A stretch of 64,000 nt of DNA from Mesorhizobium amorphae CCNWGS0123 (GCF_001686985.1 NZ_CP015318.1:2788001-2852000), one strand, 5' to 3'; positions 46,875-55,716 are shown, counted from the stretch's first letter. A program made the numbers and translations. Notes: generated by a model from the sequence alone, not told the origin.

Positions 46875-47804
46875 ATGGCAATCGAAACAGCTCACCTCGA
46901 CGAAGACGCCAAGGCTCGCCGCGGCTTTCTGCTGGCTTTGGGTGCCTATCTCCTGTGGGGGATGCTGCCCTTCTACATGAAGGCGGTCGCGCATCTGCCG
47001 CTCATCGAAGTCATCGCCCACCGCATCGTCTGGTCTGTGCCGATCGCCGCCGCCGTGCTGGTCTGGGCCGGTCGCACCGCCGATTTCAAGGCGGCGATCC
47101 GCTCGCCGCGCAGCATCGCCATGGCGGCGCTGACGGCGACGCTGATCTCGGTCAACTGGGGCATCTATGTCTGGGCGATCGCCGTCGACCGCACCGTCGA
47201 GACCGCGCTCGGCTACTACATCAACCCGCTGGTGGTGGTCGTGGTCGGCGCGGTGCTGCTGGGCGAGCGGCTGGACCGACTTCAGATCGCGGCGGTGGTG
47301 CTGGCCGCGGTCGCCGTCACGGTGCTGACCATCGAGGGCGGCAAGCTGCCCTGGGTGTCGTTGGCGCTGGCCTTTTCCTTCGCCGCCTACGGCTTCTTCC
47401 GCAAGACGCTGCCGATCGGCCCGAGCCAGGGCTTTCTGCTCGAAGTGCTGCTGCTTTCGGTGCCGGCGCTTTGTTACATCGCCTACCTGATCGCCACCGG
47501 GCAGGACCATTTCGTCTCCAGCACCGCCAACGACACGGCGCTGCTCATCGGTTGCGGACCGGTCACTGCGGTGCCGCTGCTGCTGTTCGCCTTCGGCGCC
47601 AGGCTGCTGCGCCTCTCCACCATCGGCATCATGCAGTACATCGCGCCGACCATGGTGTTCCTGATCGCCGTGCTGGTTTTCGGCGAGCCGTTTGGCGGCA
47701 CCCAGGCGATAGCCTTCGCGCTGATCTGGACGGCGCTGGCGATGTATAGCTGGTCGATGTTCCGCGGCCGCGAAATCCGGCCGGCGGCACCGGCAGCTCG
47801 GTAG
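46875..47804 (+). CDS. rarD: EamA/RarD-type transporter
   Basis: Ten-segment membrane carrier of the RarD branch in the drug/metabolite transporter superfamily, 309 residues. Features include GAYLLWGMLPFYMKAV, EVIAHRIVWSVPIA and VNWGIYVWAIA, all typical of RarD. The physiological substrate is not known; the family name comes from a chloramphenicol phenotype. It starts 83 bp after cimA, so cotranscription is possible but not certain. Confidence 0.9.
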   Translation: MAIETAHLDEDAKARRGFLLALGAYLLWGMLPFYMKAVAHLPLIEVIAHRIVWSVPIAAAVLVWAGRTADFKAAIRSPRSIAMAALTATLISVNWGIYVWAIAVDRTVETALGYYINPLVVVVVGAVLLGERLDRLQIAAVVLAAVAVTVLTIEGGKLPWVSLALAFSFAAYGFFRKTLPIGPSQGFLLEVLLLSVPALCYIAYLIATGQDHFVSSTANDTALLIGCGPVTAVPLLLFAFGARLLRLSTIGIMQYIAPTMVFLIAVLVFGEPFGGTQAIAFALIWTALAMYSWSMFRGREIRPAAPAAR

Positions 47805-47819
47805 GGCAAGGGGGTTCCG

Positions 47820-48506
47820 ATGTACGTTCTGCATATCGCCAACAAGAACTACTCGTCATGGTCGCTGCGTCCGTGGGTGCTGATGCGCACCCTCGACATC
47901 CCGTTCGAGGAGCGGCTGACACCATTCCCGACCGGATCGAGTTGGAACTTGTACCGGCCGTTCTCGCCCAGCGGCCGGGTGCCGTGCCTGGTCGACGAGG
48001 GTTGGGCGGTCTGGGATTCGCTGGCCATCGTCGAGTATCTCGCCGAGCGCCACCACGGCGTCTGGCCGGTCGAGGCCAAGGCGCGGGCCTGGGCTCGCTC
48101 TGCCGCCGCCGAGATGCATTCGAGCTTTACCGCGTTGCGCAACCTATGCCCGATGAGTTGCGGCCTGCGCGTCGAGCCGTTTGCGATGTCCGATGCGCTG
48201 AAGCACGATCTCTTCCGCCTTGGCGACCTGTGGAATGACGGCCTTGCCCGCTTTGACGGGCCGTTCCTGGCCGGCGACCATTTCACCGCTGTCGATGCCT
48301 TCTTTGCCCCGGTGGCGTTTCGGGCGCAGTCCTACGGCCTGGCTTTCGAGGGCGCGGCCGCAGACTATCCGGCGCGATTGCTCGACCTGCCGGCGATGCG
48401 TGAATGGTATGAAGCAGGCCTTGCCGAGACATGGCGCGAGCCCGACCACGAGGCGGAAGTCCGCGCCGCCGGCACCATCACAATGGATCTTCGGGCCACG
48501 GCGTAG
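47820..48506 (+). CDS. Glutathione S-transferase
   Basis: Soluble GST-like protein of 228 residues. The thioredoxin-fold N-terminus shows NKNYSSWSLRPWVLMRTLDIPFEE with the likely active Ser, GRVPCLVDEG with the cis-Pro, and WDSLAIVEYLAE for the gamma-glutamyl contact. The helical C-terminal domain starts near residue 90. It is 15 bp downstream of rarD and likely shares its transcript. Confidence 0.9.
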   Translation: MYVLHIANKNYSSWSLRPWVLMRTLDIPFEERLTPFPTGSSWNLYRPFSPSGRVPCLVDEGWAVWDSLAIVEYLAERHHGVWPVEAKARAWARSAAAEMHSSFTALRNLCPMSCGLRVEPFAMSDALKHDLFRLGDLWNDGLARFDGPFLAGDHFTAVDAFFAPVAFRAQSYGLAFEGAAADYPARLLDLPAMREWYEAGLAETWREPDHEAEVRAAGTITMDLRATA

Positions 48507-48518
48507 CAGGACGGTGCG

Positions 48519-49517
48519 CTACATCCGCCCAAGCCGCCTGACGAAAAGATAGACGGCGGCGGCGACAAACAGCGCCACCGCGGTCACCACCCAGAACCCC
48601 ATCGGCGTGTCGACCAGTGGCAGGTCGCCGACATTCATGCCGAACAGGCCCGAAATGATGGTCATCGGCAACAGCACCGCCGTCATCACGGACAGTATGT
48701 AGAGCAGCTGGTTCGACTGCATCGTCAGCTTGGCCATCATCTCGTCCTGCAGCAGCCGTGTGCGGGCCTGCAACTGTTCCCCGTCGTGATAGAGCGTGTG
48801 CGCCCGGTGCGAAAGCCGTGCGGCCATATCGTTGATCGGGTCGGGCAGATCGTTGCGATGCGAATGGTCGAGATGCCTGAACAGGCTGGTCAGCGTCGCC
48901 ATCTGCCGGTGGATCACCACCAGCTGCCGGCGCGCATCGACCAGCGACTGCCGCTCGCTGTGCCATGCGTCGCACACGATGCGGTCCTCGATGCCGTCGA
49001 GCGTCTCGGAGAGGCCGCCGAGTTCCGCGGCCATGCCGTCCAGCGACTGGCCCATGACCGCCTCGATCAGTTCGGCGGGCGAGCGGAATTTTCGTGTGCC
49101 GTTCTCCACCGCCTTGCGGATCGTATCGACCGACTGAAGCGGCTGCTTGCGGGCGCCGATCAGCATCGTTTCGTTGAGGGCGAAGCGGAAATGGCCGAGG
49201 CCGCGCGCCTCCGCCGAATAGTCGTGGCGCAGATCCGGCAAGTCGCCATAGAGCCAGTCGTCCTCGAGGTCGATGTGGCAGCCATGGCTGGCGGTCAGGA
49301 AGGCCTCGCGCACAGGGGCCGGCAGGGCCTGCTCGGAGGCGATCTCATGGCGCGCGCGCATGTCGGAGAGCTGGTAGCTGCGCCAGGTCCAGTGCGCTTG
49401 CGCGGCATCCTTCGTCCGCACGCCCTCGGCGGTGAAATGGTAGAGGAAGAACAGCCCGTGCTCGTCGGGCAGATAGGGAGACAGGTCGCTGCCTTCCGGG
49501 TTGAGAGCGATATTCAT
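48519..49517 (-). CDS. CorA/ZntB-family metal transporter
   Basis: Pentameric metal-ion channel family, 332 residues. A large cytoplasmic N-terminal domain rich in helices (about 1-270) is followed by two membrane segments (about 272-295 and 305-325) joined by the loop with GMNVGDLP, the GMN signature. The length and N-terminus suit ZntB (zinc efflux or uptake) more than CorA (magnesium). It is convergent with the GST gene. No metal regulator is adjacent. Confidence 0.88.
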   Translation of the reverse strand: MNIALNPEGSDLSPYLPDEHGLFFLYHFTAEGVRTKDAAQAHWTWRSYQLSDMRARHEIASEQALPAPVREAFLTASHGCHIDLEDDWLYGDLPDLRHDYSAEARGLGHFRFALNETMLIGARKQPLQSVDTIRKAVENGTRKFRSPAELIEAVMGQSLDGMAAELGGLSETLDGIEDRIVCDAWHSERQSLVDARRQLVVIHRQMATLTSLFRHLDHSHRNDLPDPINDMAARLSHRAHTLYHDGEQLQARTRLLQDEMMAKLTMQSNQLLYILSVMTAVLLPMTIISGLFGMNVGDLPLVDTPMGFWVVTAVALFVAAAVYLFVRRLGRM

Positions 49518-49685
49518 GGTCGCTTCGCCAAATGCAGGTTTCCAAGACAGCCGGCACGGGCAGGCTGCGAAATTCCTAGCATGCGGCAGCCCGGTTTCGT
49601 GTGACGGTTTCTTGACAGCCGATCACAGACTCGCGGGCGCCGACCGACGGCGTCGAGCGCCGCCGGCCGCGCCGTCTGATGCCGT

Positions 49686-49976
49686 TCAGCGCTTCGGGCC
49701 GAAGCCGGGATAGGGGTTGAGCGGCACGACCGCGGCAATGTCCATCATGCCGGCCCTGACCAGCGGCAAGGTGGCGAGATGGCCGCGCACGTCGGCATCG
49801 CTGCCAGCCTCGAACATCATGCCGCTGCCGGGAATGTCGCCGCGGTTCCACACCTGGCGCACCGCACCTTCGGCATAGAGCGTGCGGCGCTGTTCGGCCT
49901 CGCCGGGCAACAGCGGGGCGAAATCGGCGTCGCTGAACTTTTCGGTGTTGCGGGTGAGAAGGGCAAAGAACTGCAT
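49686..49976 (-). CDS. YCII/muconolactone-isomerase-like protein
   Basis: Dimeric alpha/beta-barrel (ferredoxin-like) protein of 96 residues: QFFALLTRNTEKF, PLLPGEAEQRRTLYAEG, VWNRGDIPGSGMMFEA and VRGHLATLPLV. The fold includes YCII proteins and muconolactone isomerase, but catalytic residues are not certain here. ATG 49976 has an AGGAGA ribosome site. It is divergent from a LysR regulator 115 bp away, which likely controls it. Confidence 0.8.
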   Translation of the reverse strand: MQFFALLTRNTEKFSDADFAPLLPGEAEQRRTLYAEGAVRQVWNRGDIPGSGMMFEAGSDADVRGHLATLPLVRAGMMDIAAVVPLNPYPGFGPKR

Positions 49977-50091
49977 GGCGGTCTCCTGTGGTTTCCGGTT
50001 GGGATGGCAACAGTGTCGCCGCCACTGGTCAGACTGTCCAAGACTGATTAGGCTAAAGTTCAGACCCACAAGGACTAGCCTCAGGAGAAAA

Positions 50092-50976
50092 ATGTTCGAC
50101 CTGCGCCAGCTCCGTTACTTCGTCGCTGTGGCCGAGGCCGGCACTGTCGGCCGCGCCGCCGAACTGCTGCATATCTCGCAGTCGCCCTTGAGCCGGCAGA
50201 TCATGCAGCTCGAAGAGCAGCTGGGTGTCGCCCTATTCGAAAGGGCAAAGCAGCGGGTTCATCTCAATGCCGAGGGACAGGCCTTCCTTGCAGAGGCGCG
50301 CGCGCTGCTGGCCAGTGCGCGGCGCCTGGAGGAGCTTGGCCGCGATCTTGCGAGCGGTGCTGCCGGCCGCCTCGCCATCGGCTATGTCGAGGGCGCGGTG
50401 CATGCCGGGCTGGTCGCCGGCATGCTCAGGCAGTTCCGCCGCGACCGGCCCGACTTCCATCTGCGATTGATGAGCCAGCGCTCGGCCGTGCAGGTCGAGG
50501 GGCTGCGCCGGCGCACGCTCGACCTCGGCCTCGTCTATTCGCCGCCGGCCGATGATGATCCCGACATTGCCTCGTTGCTCGTCAGGCGCGAGCCGCTTGT
50601 GTTGGCGATGCCGCAGGGCGATCCGCTTGCCGATGTCGTCGACATCCTTGCGCATCATCTCGACGGCCGCACCTGGATCACCGTGGTGCGCCAGCCCGAC
50701 GATACCAATCGCGGCCAGTTCCTGGCCGCCTGCGCCAAGGCCGGCTTCATGCCTGAGATCGCCTACGAGACGGCCGATCCGCTGACCTCGCTCGGCCTGG
50801 TCAGCGCCGGGCTCGGCCTGGCGACGGTGCAGGCCAGCCTGCAAAGCGCAGCCCCGCCCGGGATCGTCTTTCGCGACTTGCCCTGGTTCGAGCGCACCGT
50901 CTCGATCCATCTCGCCTGGCGGCGGCGGGACAAACGGGCAGTGATCACCGACTTGCGGACGGCAGTAGGGCAGTAG
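50092..50976 (+). CDS. LysR-family regulator
   Basis: LysR transcription factor of 294 residues. The helix-turn-helix is MFDLRQLRYFVAVAEAGTVGRAAELLHISQSPLSRQIMQLEEQLG; the effector domain starts near residue 88 (GRLAIGYVEGA). The start ATG 50092 has an AGGAGA ribosome site. The last codons (GCA GTA GGG CAG TAG) lie inside an octamer tandem repeat, so the stop codon is supplied by the repeat. It is divergent from the YCII-like gene. Confidence 0.92.
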   Translation: MFDLRQLRYFVAVAEAGTVGRAAELLHISQSPLSRQIMQLEEQLGVALFERAKQRVHLNAEGQAFLAEARALLASARRLEELGRDLASGAAGRLAIGYVEGAVHAGLVAGMLRQFRRDRPDFHLRLMSQRSAVQVEGLRRRTLDLGLVYSPPADDDPDIASLLVRREPLVLAMPQGDPLADVVDILAHHLDGRTWITVVRQPDDTNRGQFLAACAKAGFMPEIAYETADPLTSLGLVSAGLGLATVQASLQSAAPPGIVFRDLPWFERTVSIHLAWRRRDKRAVITDLRTAVGQ

Positions 50977-51034
50977 GGCAGTAGGGCAGTAGGGCAGTAG
51001 GGCAGTAGGGCAGTAGGGCAGTAGGGCAGTAGGG
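50963..51034. repeat. Octamer tandem repeat, nine copies
   Basis: Nine perfect copies of CAGTAGGG (72 bp) start within the last codons of the LysR gene. Each unit gives a GGG run spaced by five bases, so the plus strand meets the usual G-quadruplex pattern many times. The stretch after it (51040-51070) reads TACTGCCCTATTCCCCTATTGCC, a degraded inverted copy that could pair with the repeat. It is placed between two convergent genes. Confidence 0.95.
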
Positions 51035-51069
51035 GCTGACTTTCCTTACTGCCCTATTCCCCTATTGCC

Positions 51070-51681
51070 TTACATTTTGTCTATCACCGACTGCACACCC
51101 TCGGTCGGCGCGTCGACGGACGATCCCGCCACCATGATGGCGGCGACGATCGCTTCGGGGTCTTCGACCACCAGCGGTTTGACCCGCTGTGCCGTGTGGA
51201 TGAAGCCCTCGGCCGACATATGGTCGATGAGCGAAAGCATCGGATCCCAGAACCCCTTGATGTTGGCGAACACGATCGGCTTGCGGTGATGGCCGAGCTG
51301 GCCCCAGGTCATGATCTCGACGATCTCCTCGACCGTGCCGATGCCGCCCGGCAGCGCCACAAAGGCGTCGGATTTTTCGAACATCCTGTGCTTGCGCTCG
51401 TGCATATTGTCGGTGATCACGAGTTCGTCGAGCCGGTCAAGCGCGGTTTCGGTTGCTTCCCTGTTGATCAGGAAGCGCGGAATGATGCCCGTCACCTTGC
51501 CGCCGGCCTTGAGCGCGCCTTCAGCGACGGCGCCCATGATGCCTTTGGTGCCGCCACCATAGATCAGCCGCAGACCGGATCTGGCGAGCGAGCGGCCGAG
51601 CAGATGTCCGGCCTTTGCATAGGTTTCATCGCGGCCCGGAGACGAGCCGCAATAGACGCAGACGGATCGAATCGTGTTCAT
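51070..51681 (-). CDS. LOG-family nucleotide phosphoribohydrolase
   Basis: Protein of the LOG/TIGR00730 family, 203 residues. CVYCGSSPG at the start, YGGGTKGIMG (about 41-50) and LPGGIGTVEEI (about 110-120, PGGxGTxxE) are diagnostic. Members cleave cytokinin or purine riboside monophosphates; a plant-associated bacterium might release cytokinin, but many act on AMP or pyrimidine nucleotides. ATG 51681 was preferred to the longer frame. Confidence 0.9.
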   Translation of the reverse strand: MNTIRSVCVYCGSSPGRDETYAKAGHLLGRSLARSGLRLIYGGGTKGIMGAVAEGALKAGGKVTGIIPRFLINREATETALDRLDELVITDNMHERKHRMFEKSDAFVALPGGIGTVEEIVEIMTWGQLGHHRKPIVFANIKGFWDPMLSLIDHMSAEGFIHTAQRVKPLVVEDPEAIVAAIMVAGSSVDAPTEGVQSVIDKM

Positions 51682-51793
51682 ACGATGATTGGTGATAGGG
51701 ACGGCAGACGGGGTCAAGCCCGGACGGGCTTTTTCTTGTCGGACTCGCTAAAACAGGCTAGACCGGCGTTAGGTGGCTAAGGGGTAGGGAAAT

Positions 51794-53344
51794 ATGGCAA
51801 TTAATCCTTTGAAGGCGTTTCTGTTCGCGGCGGGTGGGACCGTTGCGGCCGCAGGAACCGCCTATGTATCGGGCGCGCTCGATCCATATCTCAATCACAC
51901 GCCGCCGGCCGAGATAGCTGCGCTTGCGCCGGCCGATAGCAAGCCGGCGGAAACAAAACCGGCCGACGCAGGCACCGAAGGCCGATTGCCGGCGGCACCG
52001 GCGCCCGCTGCCGACGCCTTGGCACCCGCTGCCCCTGCTGCTCCGGCGGCGCCCGCGGCAGAGGCTCCGGCGGCACCAGCCGCAGTGCCTGCGGCTCCCG
52101 CCGCTGCCGGGCCGATCGCGCCGACCTTCGATGTCGTTCGTGTCGAAGGCAACGGCTCGATTGTCGTCGCCGGCAACGCGGCGCCCAATTCCAAGGTCGA
52201 GATCCTCAACGGTGCGACGGTCCTCGGCTCGACGGTTGCCGGTGCCGACGGCGCCTTTGCCATCATCCTCGACGATCCGCTGAAGCCCGGCGACTACACG
52301 ATCACGCTGCGCTCGACGACCGGCGACGTCGTGACCGCCTCGGCGCAGACCGCCGTCGTCTCGATCCCGCAAAATCCCGCCGGCCAGGTGCTGGCCATGG
52401 TCGAGGAGCCCGGCAAGCCGTCCGAGCTGCTCAGCGTCCCAGCGCCCGACACCAAGCCCGCAGCACCCGCCACCGGAGACCAGGCAGCCGCGCCGGCGAC
52501 CCCAGCACCGGCGCCTGAAACGCCTGCTGCAGCAGCGCCGGCGCCGGCCGCGCCAGCCGCGGTTGAAGCCGCGCCGGCGCCCGCAGCGGCACCCGCCGCA
52601 TCGGTTGCCGAGCCCAAGATCGTCGTCGAGGCCGTCGAGATCGACGGCAACAAGATCTTCGTCGCCGGCATCGCCGATCCCGGCCGCAAGGTGCGCGCCT
52701 ATGCCAACGACATCCTGCTCGGCGACGCGCTGACCTCGCCCGACGGCCATTTCCTGGTCGAGGCGACGCGCGACATTCCGGTCGGCAGCTACACCATTCA
52801 CGTCGATGGCCTGGACGCCGACGGTGTGAAGGTGGTGGCCCGCGCCGCCGTGCCGTTCGAACGCGAGCCGGGCGAGTCGGTCGCCGCCGTCGCCCCGGCA
52901 GAAACCAAGCCTGCCGCGCCGGCAACCGTGGCCGAAGCCCCGGCCGCGCCGGCAACGGAACCTGCGGCACCCGCAACGGAGCCGGCCACGCCGCCTGCGG
53001 CCGCTGATGCGACAGCCCCCGCGGCACCCGCGGCCGAGGCTCCCGCCGAGGTGGCGGCGGCGACGCCCGCCGTGCCCGAGACGGTGGCGCCCAAGCTCGA
53101 ACCTGCCGACGGCTCCGTCATCATCCGCCGCAAGGATACGCTGTGGCGGATCTCGCGGCGCGTCTATGGCCGTGGCGTGCGCTATTCGACCATCTATCTC
53201 GCCAATCAGGACCAGATCCGCGATCCCGACCGCATCTGGCCCGGGCAGGTGTTCAAGGTCCCGCAAAAGTCGAAGGAGGGCGAGGACGCCGACCTCAAGG
53301 CAATGGGCGACCAGATGACGACACCTCCGGCCAAGACGAATTAA
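51794..53344 (+). CDS. LysM envelope protein with Ig-like domains
   Basis: Ala/Pro-rich protein of 516 residues. An N-terminal hydrophobic segment (about 5-27) anchors or exports it. Two Ig-like repeats (about 115-180 and 275-345; VVAGNAAPNSKVEIL and FVAGIADPGRKVRAY align) alternate with long Ala-Pro linkers. A LysM peptidoglycan-binding domain (about 440-492; DTLWRISRRVYGRG, YLANQDQIRDPDRIWPGQ) ends the protein. A role in envelope structure or peptidoglycan contact is likely. The linkers could span the wall or periplasm. Confidence 0.88.
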   Translation: MAINPLKAFLFAAGGTVAAAGTAYVSGALDPYLNHTPPAEIAALAPADSKPAETKPADAGTEGRLPAAPAPAADALAPAAPAAPAAPAAEAPAAPAAVPAAPAAAGPIAPTFDVVRVEGNGSIVVAGNAAPNSKVEILNGATVLGSTVAGADGAFAIILDDPLKPGDYTITLRSTTGDVVTASAQTAVVSIPQNPAGQVLAMVEEPGKPSELLSVPAPDTKPAAPATGDQAAAPATPAPAPETPAAAAPAPAAPAAVEAAPAPAAAPAASVAEPKIVVEAVEIDGNKIFVAGIADPGRKVRAYANDILLGDALTSPDGHFLVEATRDIPVGSYTIHVDGLDADGVKVVARAAVPFEREPGESVAAVAPAETKPAAPATVAEAPAAPATEPAAPATEPATPPAAADATAPAAPAAEAPAEVAAATPAVPETVAPKLEPADGSVIIRRKDTLWRISRRVYGRGVRYSTIYLANQDQIRDPDRIWPGQVFKVPQKSKEGEDADLKAMGDQMTTPPAKTN

Positions 53345-53362
53345 GGCTGCAGGGGTGCGAGT

Positions 53363-53384
53363 AATCTCCCCCACGTGGGAGATT
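53363..53384. terminator. Hairpin after LysM gene
   Basis: A perfect stem AATCTCCC / GGGAGATT with inner CCACGT lies 19 bp after the LysM stop. It resembles the end motif of the nested repeat at 55717, so it may be a partial repeat acting as a terminator. Confidence 0.5.
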
Positions 53385-53431
53385 TGCAGTTCCGGCAACC
53401 TATCCATCGGCATAGCTTGCTCCATCATCGT

Positions 53432-53458
53432 TCATCGTCTATCGCCGATGGACGATGA
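53432..53458. promoter_or_regulatory. ArsR operator candidate
   Basis: Arms TCATCGTC and GACGATGA around an 11-nt centre that itself contains ATCG-c-CGAT. The palindrome covers the ATG of the ArsR gene, so a bound repressor would block its own expression and that of the downstream exporter. Confidence 0.65.
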
Positions 53459-53802
53459 CCGAATCCCTGGCTGAACCAGACCGCGCGGCGAGTGCGCTAC
53501 CCACCTGCACCTCTGACAGCCGTATTGTCGCGGCTCGATTTGCGGCGCTTTCGCATCCGGCGCGCATCGAGATCCTCAAGCACCTTTCGGCCAGCCGCTC
53601 CTGCTGCTGCCGCGAGGTGGTCGACCATCTCGACCTGGCGCAGTCCACCGTGTCCCAGCATTTGAAGATTCTGGTCGAAGCCGGGCTCGTGCGCTTCGAG
53701 CCCGATCGCCAGCGTTCGCGTTACGAAGTCGACCACGCCGCGCTCGCCGATGTGTCGGCGTCGCTCGCGGCACTGGTCGATTCCTGCTGTTCCGGCGGCT
53801 AA
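53455..53802 (+). CDS. ArsR-family metalloregulator
   Basis: Small winged-helix repressor, 115 residues. The core reads AARFAALSHPARIEILKHLS, SCCCREVVDHLDLAQSTVSQHLKILVEAGLV and FEPDRQRSRYEV. Three Cys in SCCC (about 49-51) at the start of the recognition region and CC near the C-terminus (SCCSGG) are possible metal or thiol sensors. It overlaps a palindrome at its start and precedes an Atm1-type ABC gene by 19 bp, so the pair forms an operon. Confidence 0.9.
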   Translation: MTESLAEPDRAASALPTCTSDSRIVAARFAALSHPARIEILKHLSASRSCCCREVVDHLDLAQSTVSQHLKILVEAGLVRFEPDRQRSRYEVDHAALADVSASLAALVDSCCSGG

Positions 53803-53821
53803 GAATAAGAAGGCAAAAAGA

Positions 53822-55702
53822 ATGGCCGAAAAAACCGTCTCCGACTCCTCGACCTTCAGCACCTTGCGCAATCTTTGGCCCTATATGTGGCCGGCCGACC
53901 GCGCCGACCTCAGGGCGCGGGTCACCTGGGCGACGCTTCTGCTGGTGGTCGCCAAGCTGACGCTGGTCGCCGGGCCCTATTTCTTCAAATGGGCGACCGA
54001 CGCGCTGGCCGGTGACGCCAAGTCTGCGCCGCCGCTGCCGGCGTTTCTCTTGGCGCCGGTAATGCTGGTCATCGCCTACAATGTGCTGCGGCTGGTGCAG
54101 CTCGGTTTCAATCAGCTGCGCGACGCGCTGTTTGCCCGCGTCGGCCAGTATGCGGTGCGCCAGCTCGCCTTCCGCACCTTCGTCCACATGCACCAGCTGT
54201 CGTTGCGCTTCCATCTCGAGCGGCGCACCGGCGGTCTGTCGCGCATCATCGAGCGCGGCACCAAGGGCATCGAGACGATCGTGCGCTTCATCATGCTGAA
54301 CACGGCGCCGACCATCCTCGAATTCGCGCTCACCACGGCCATCTTCGCCTACACCTATGGCTGGAAATACGTGGTTGTGGTGGCGGTCACCGTCTCGGTC
54401 TATGTCTGGTTCACGGTCAGGGCCAGCGACTGGCGCATCTCGATCCGCCGCGACATGAACGACAGCGACACCGACGCCAACACCAAGGCGATCGATTCGC
54501 TGCTCAATTTCGAGACCGTCAAATATTTCAACAACGAAGCCATGGAAGCCGAGCGCTTCGACCGCTCGATGGCGCGCTATGAGATATCGGCGACCAGGAT
54601 CTGGACCTCCCTCGGCTGGCTGAATTTCGGCCAGGGCGTCATCTACGGCATCGGCACCGTCATCGTCATGTGCATGTCGGCGCTGGAGGTGCAGGCCGGC
54701 ACGCAATCGGTCGGCGACTTCGTCTTCATCAACGCCATGCTGATGCAGCTTTCGGTGCCGCTCAACTTCATCGGCTTCATCTACCGCGAAATCCGCCAGG
54801 GGCTGACCGACATCGAGCAGATGTTCGAGCTGCTCGACGTGCCGCAGGAGATCGTCGACAAGCCCGATGCGAAGGCGCTCGCCGTCTCGGCCGGCAAGGT
54901 CGAATTCCGCGACGTGCATTTCTCCTATGATCCGAACCGCAAGATCCTGAAGGGCGTCTCCTTCGAGGTGCCGGCCGGCAAGACGGTCGCCATTGTCGGG
55001 CCCTCGGGCGCCGGCAAGTCGACCATCTCGCGGCTCCTGTTCCGATTCTACGACATTCAGAGTGGGGCGGTGCTGATCGATGGCCAGGATGTCAGGGACG
55101 TGACGCAGGAAAGCCTGCGCGCGGCGATCGGCATGGTGCCGCAGGACACCGTGCTGTTCAACGACACCATTGCCTACAACATCCGCTACGGCCGCGTCGG
55201 CGCCAGCGAGGAGGAGGTGCGCAAGGCGGCCGAACTCGCCCAGATCGGATCGTTCATCGAGCGGCTGCCGGACGGCTACCGCTCGATGGTCGGCGAGCGC
55301 GGGCTGAAACTGTCGGGCGGCGAGAAGCAGCGCGTGGCGATCGCCCGCACCATTTTGAAGGCACCGCCGATCCTGATGCTCGACGAGGCGACTTCGGCGC
55401 TCGACAGCCACACCGAGCAGGAGATCCAGGCCGCGCTCGACCTCGTCAGCCGGGGCCGCACCACCATCGTCATTGCCCACCGGCTGTCGACGGTGATCAC
55501 GGCCGACGAGATCATCGTGCTCAAGGACGGCCAGATCGCCGAACGCGGCACCCATGCCGAACTGATGCTCAAGCACGGCCTCTATGCCTCGATGTGGGAC
55601 CGCCAGCGCGAGGCGACCGAAGCCGAAGAGCGGCTGCGCATCGCGCGCGAGAGCGACGAGCTCGGTGTCATCGTGCGCAGGCGGACGTCGGAGGTGGGGT
55701 AG
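53822..55702 (+). CDS. Atm1-type ABC exporter, fused permease and ATPase
   Basis: Half-size ABC exporter of 626 residues that dimerises. The membrane domain (about 20-330) has six segments and an HLERRTGGLSRIIERGTKGI motif typical of Atm1/HMT1 relatives. The ATPase part has Walker A GPSGAGKST (about 396-404), the LSGGEKQR signature (about 499-506), Walker B ILMLDE and the H-loop IVIAHRLS. Known relatives move glutathione persulfide or metal-thiol conjugates. ArsR control suggests a metal or thiol stress role here, though an Fe-S role remains possible. Confidence 0.92.
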   Translation: MAEKTVSDSSTFSTLRNLWPYMWPADRADLRARVTWATLLLVVAKLTLVAGPYFFKWATDALAGDAKSAPPLPAFLLAPVMLVIAYNVLRLVQLGFNQLRDALFARVGQYAVRQLAFRTFVHMHQLSLRFHLERRTGGLSRIIERGTKGIETIVRFIMLNTAPTILEFALTTAIFAYTYGWKYVVVVAVTVSVYVWFTVRASDWRISIRRDMNDSDTDANTKAIDSLLNFETVKYFNNEAMEAERFDRSMARYEISATRIWTSLGWLNFGQGVIYGIGTVIVMCMSALEVQAGTQSVGDFVFINAMLMQLSVPLNFIGFIYREIRQGLTDIEQMFELLDVPQEIVDKPDAKALAVSAGKVEFRDVHFSYDPNRKILKGVSFEVPAGKTVAIVGPSGAGKSTISRLLFRFYDIQSGAVLIDGQDVRDVTQESLRAAIGMVPQDTVLFNDTIAYNIRYGRVGASEEEVRKAAELAQIGSFIERLPDGYRSMVGERGLKLSGGEKQRVAIARTILKAPPILMLDEATSALDSHTEQEIQAALDLVSRGRTTIVIAHRLSTVITADEIIVLKDGQIAERGTHAELMLKHGLYASMWDRQREATEAEERLRIARESDELGVIVRRRTSEVG

Positions 55703-55716
55703 GGCGATGCTGAAGC

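Noticed and set aside
50963..51034. CRISPR-like array
   Set aside because: Units are 8 bp without spacers, so this is a simple tandem repeat and not a CRISPR.
50963..51034. Phase-variable switch of the LysR protein
   Set aside because: The stop codon falls in the second repeat unit, so gain or loss of later units does not change the protein.
51055..51075. Plain intrinsic terminator for the LOG-family gene
   Set aside because: The inverted copy of the octamer is degraded and has no T-run on the minus strand, so termination there is only a possibility and is not listed as a feature.
53345..53431. Small gene between the LysM and ArsR genes
   Set aside because: Too short, without a ribosome site, and occupied by a hairpin and the regulator's promoter region.
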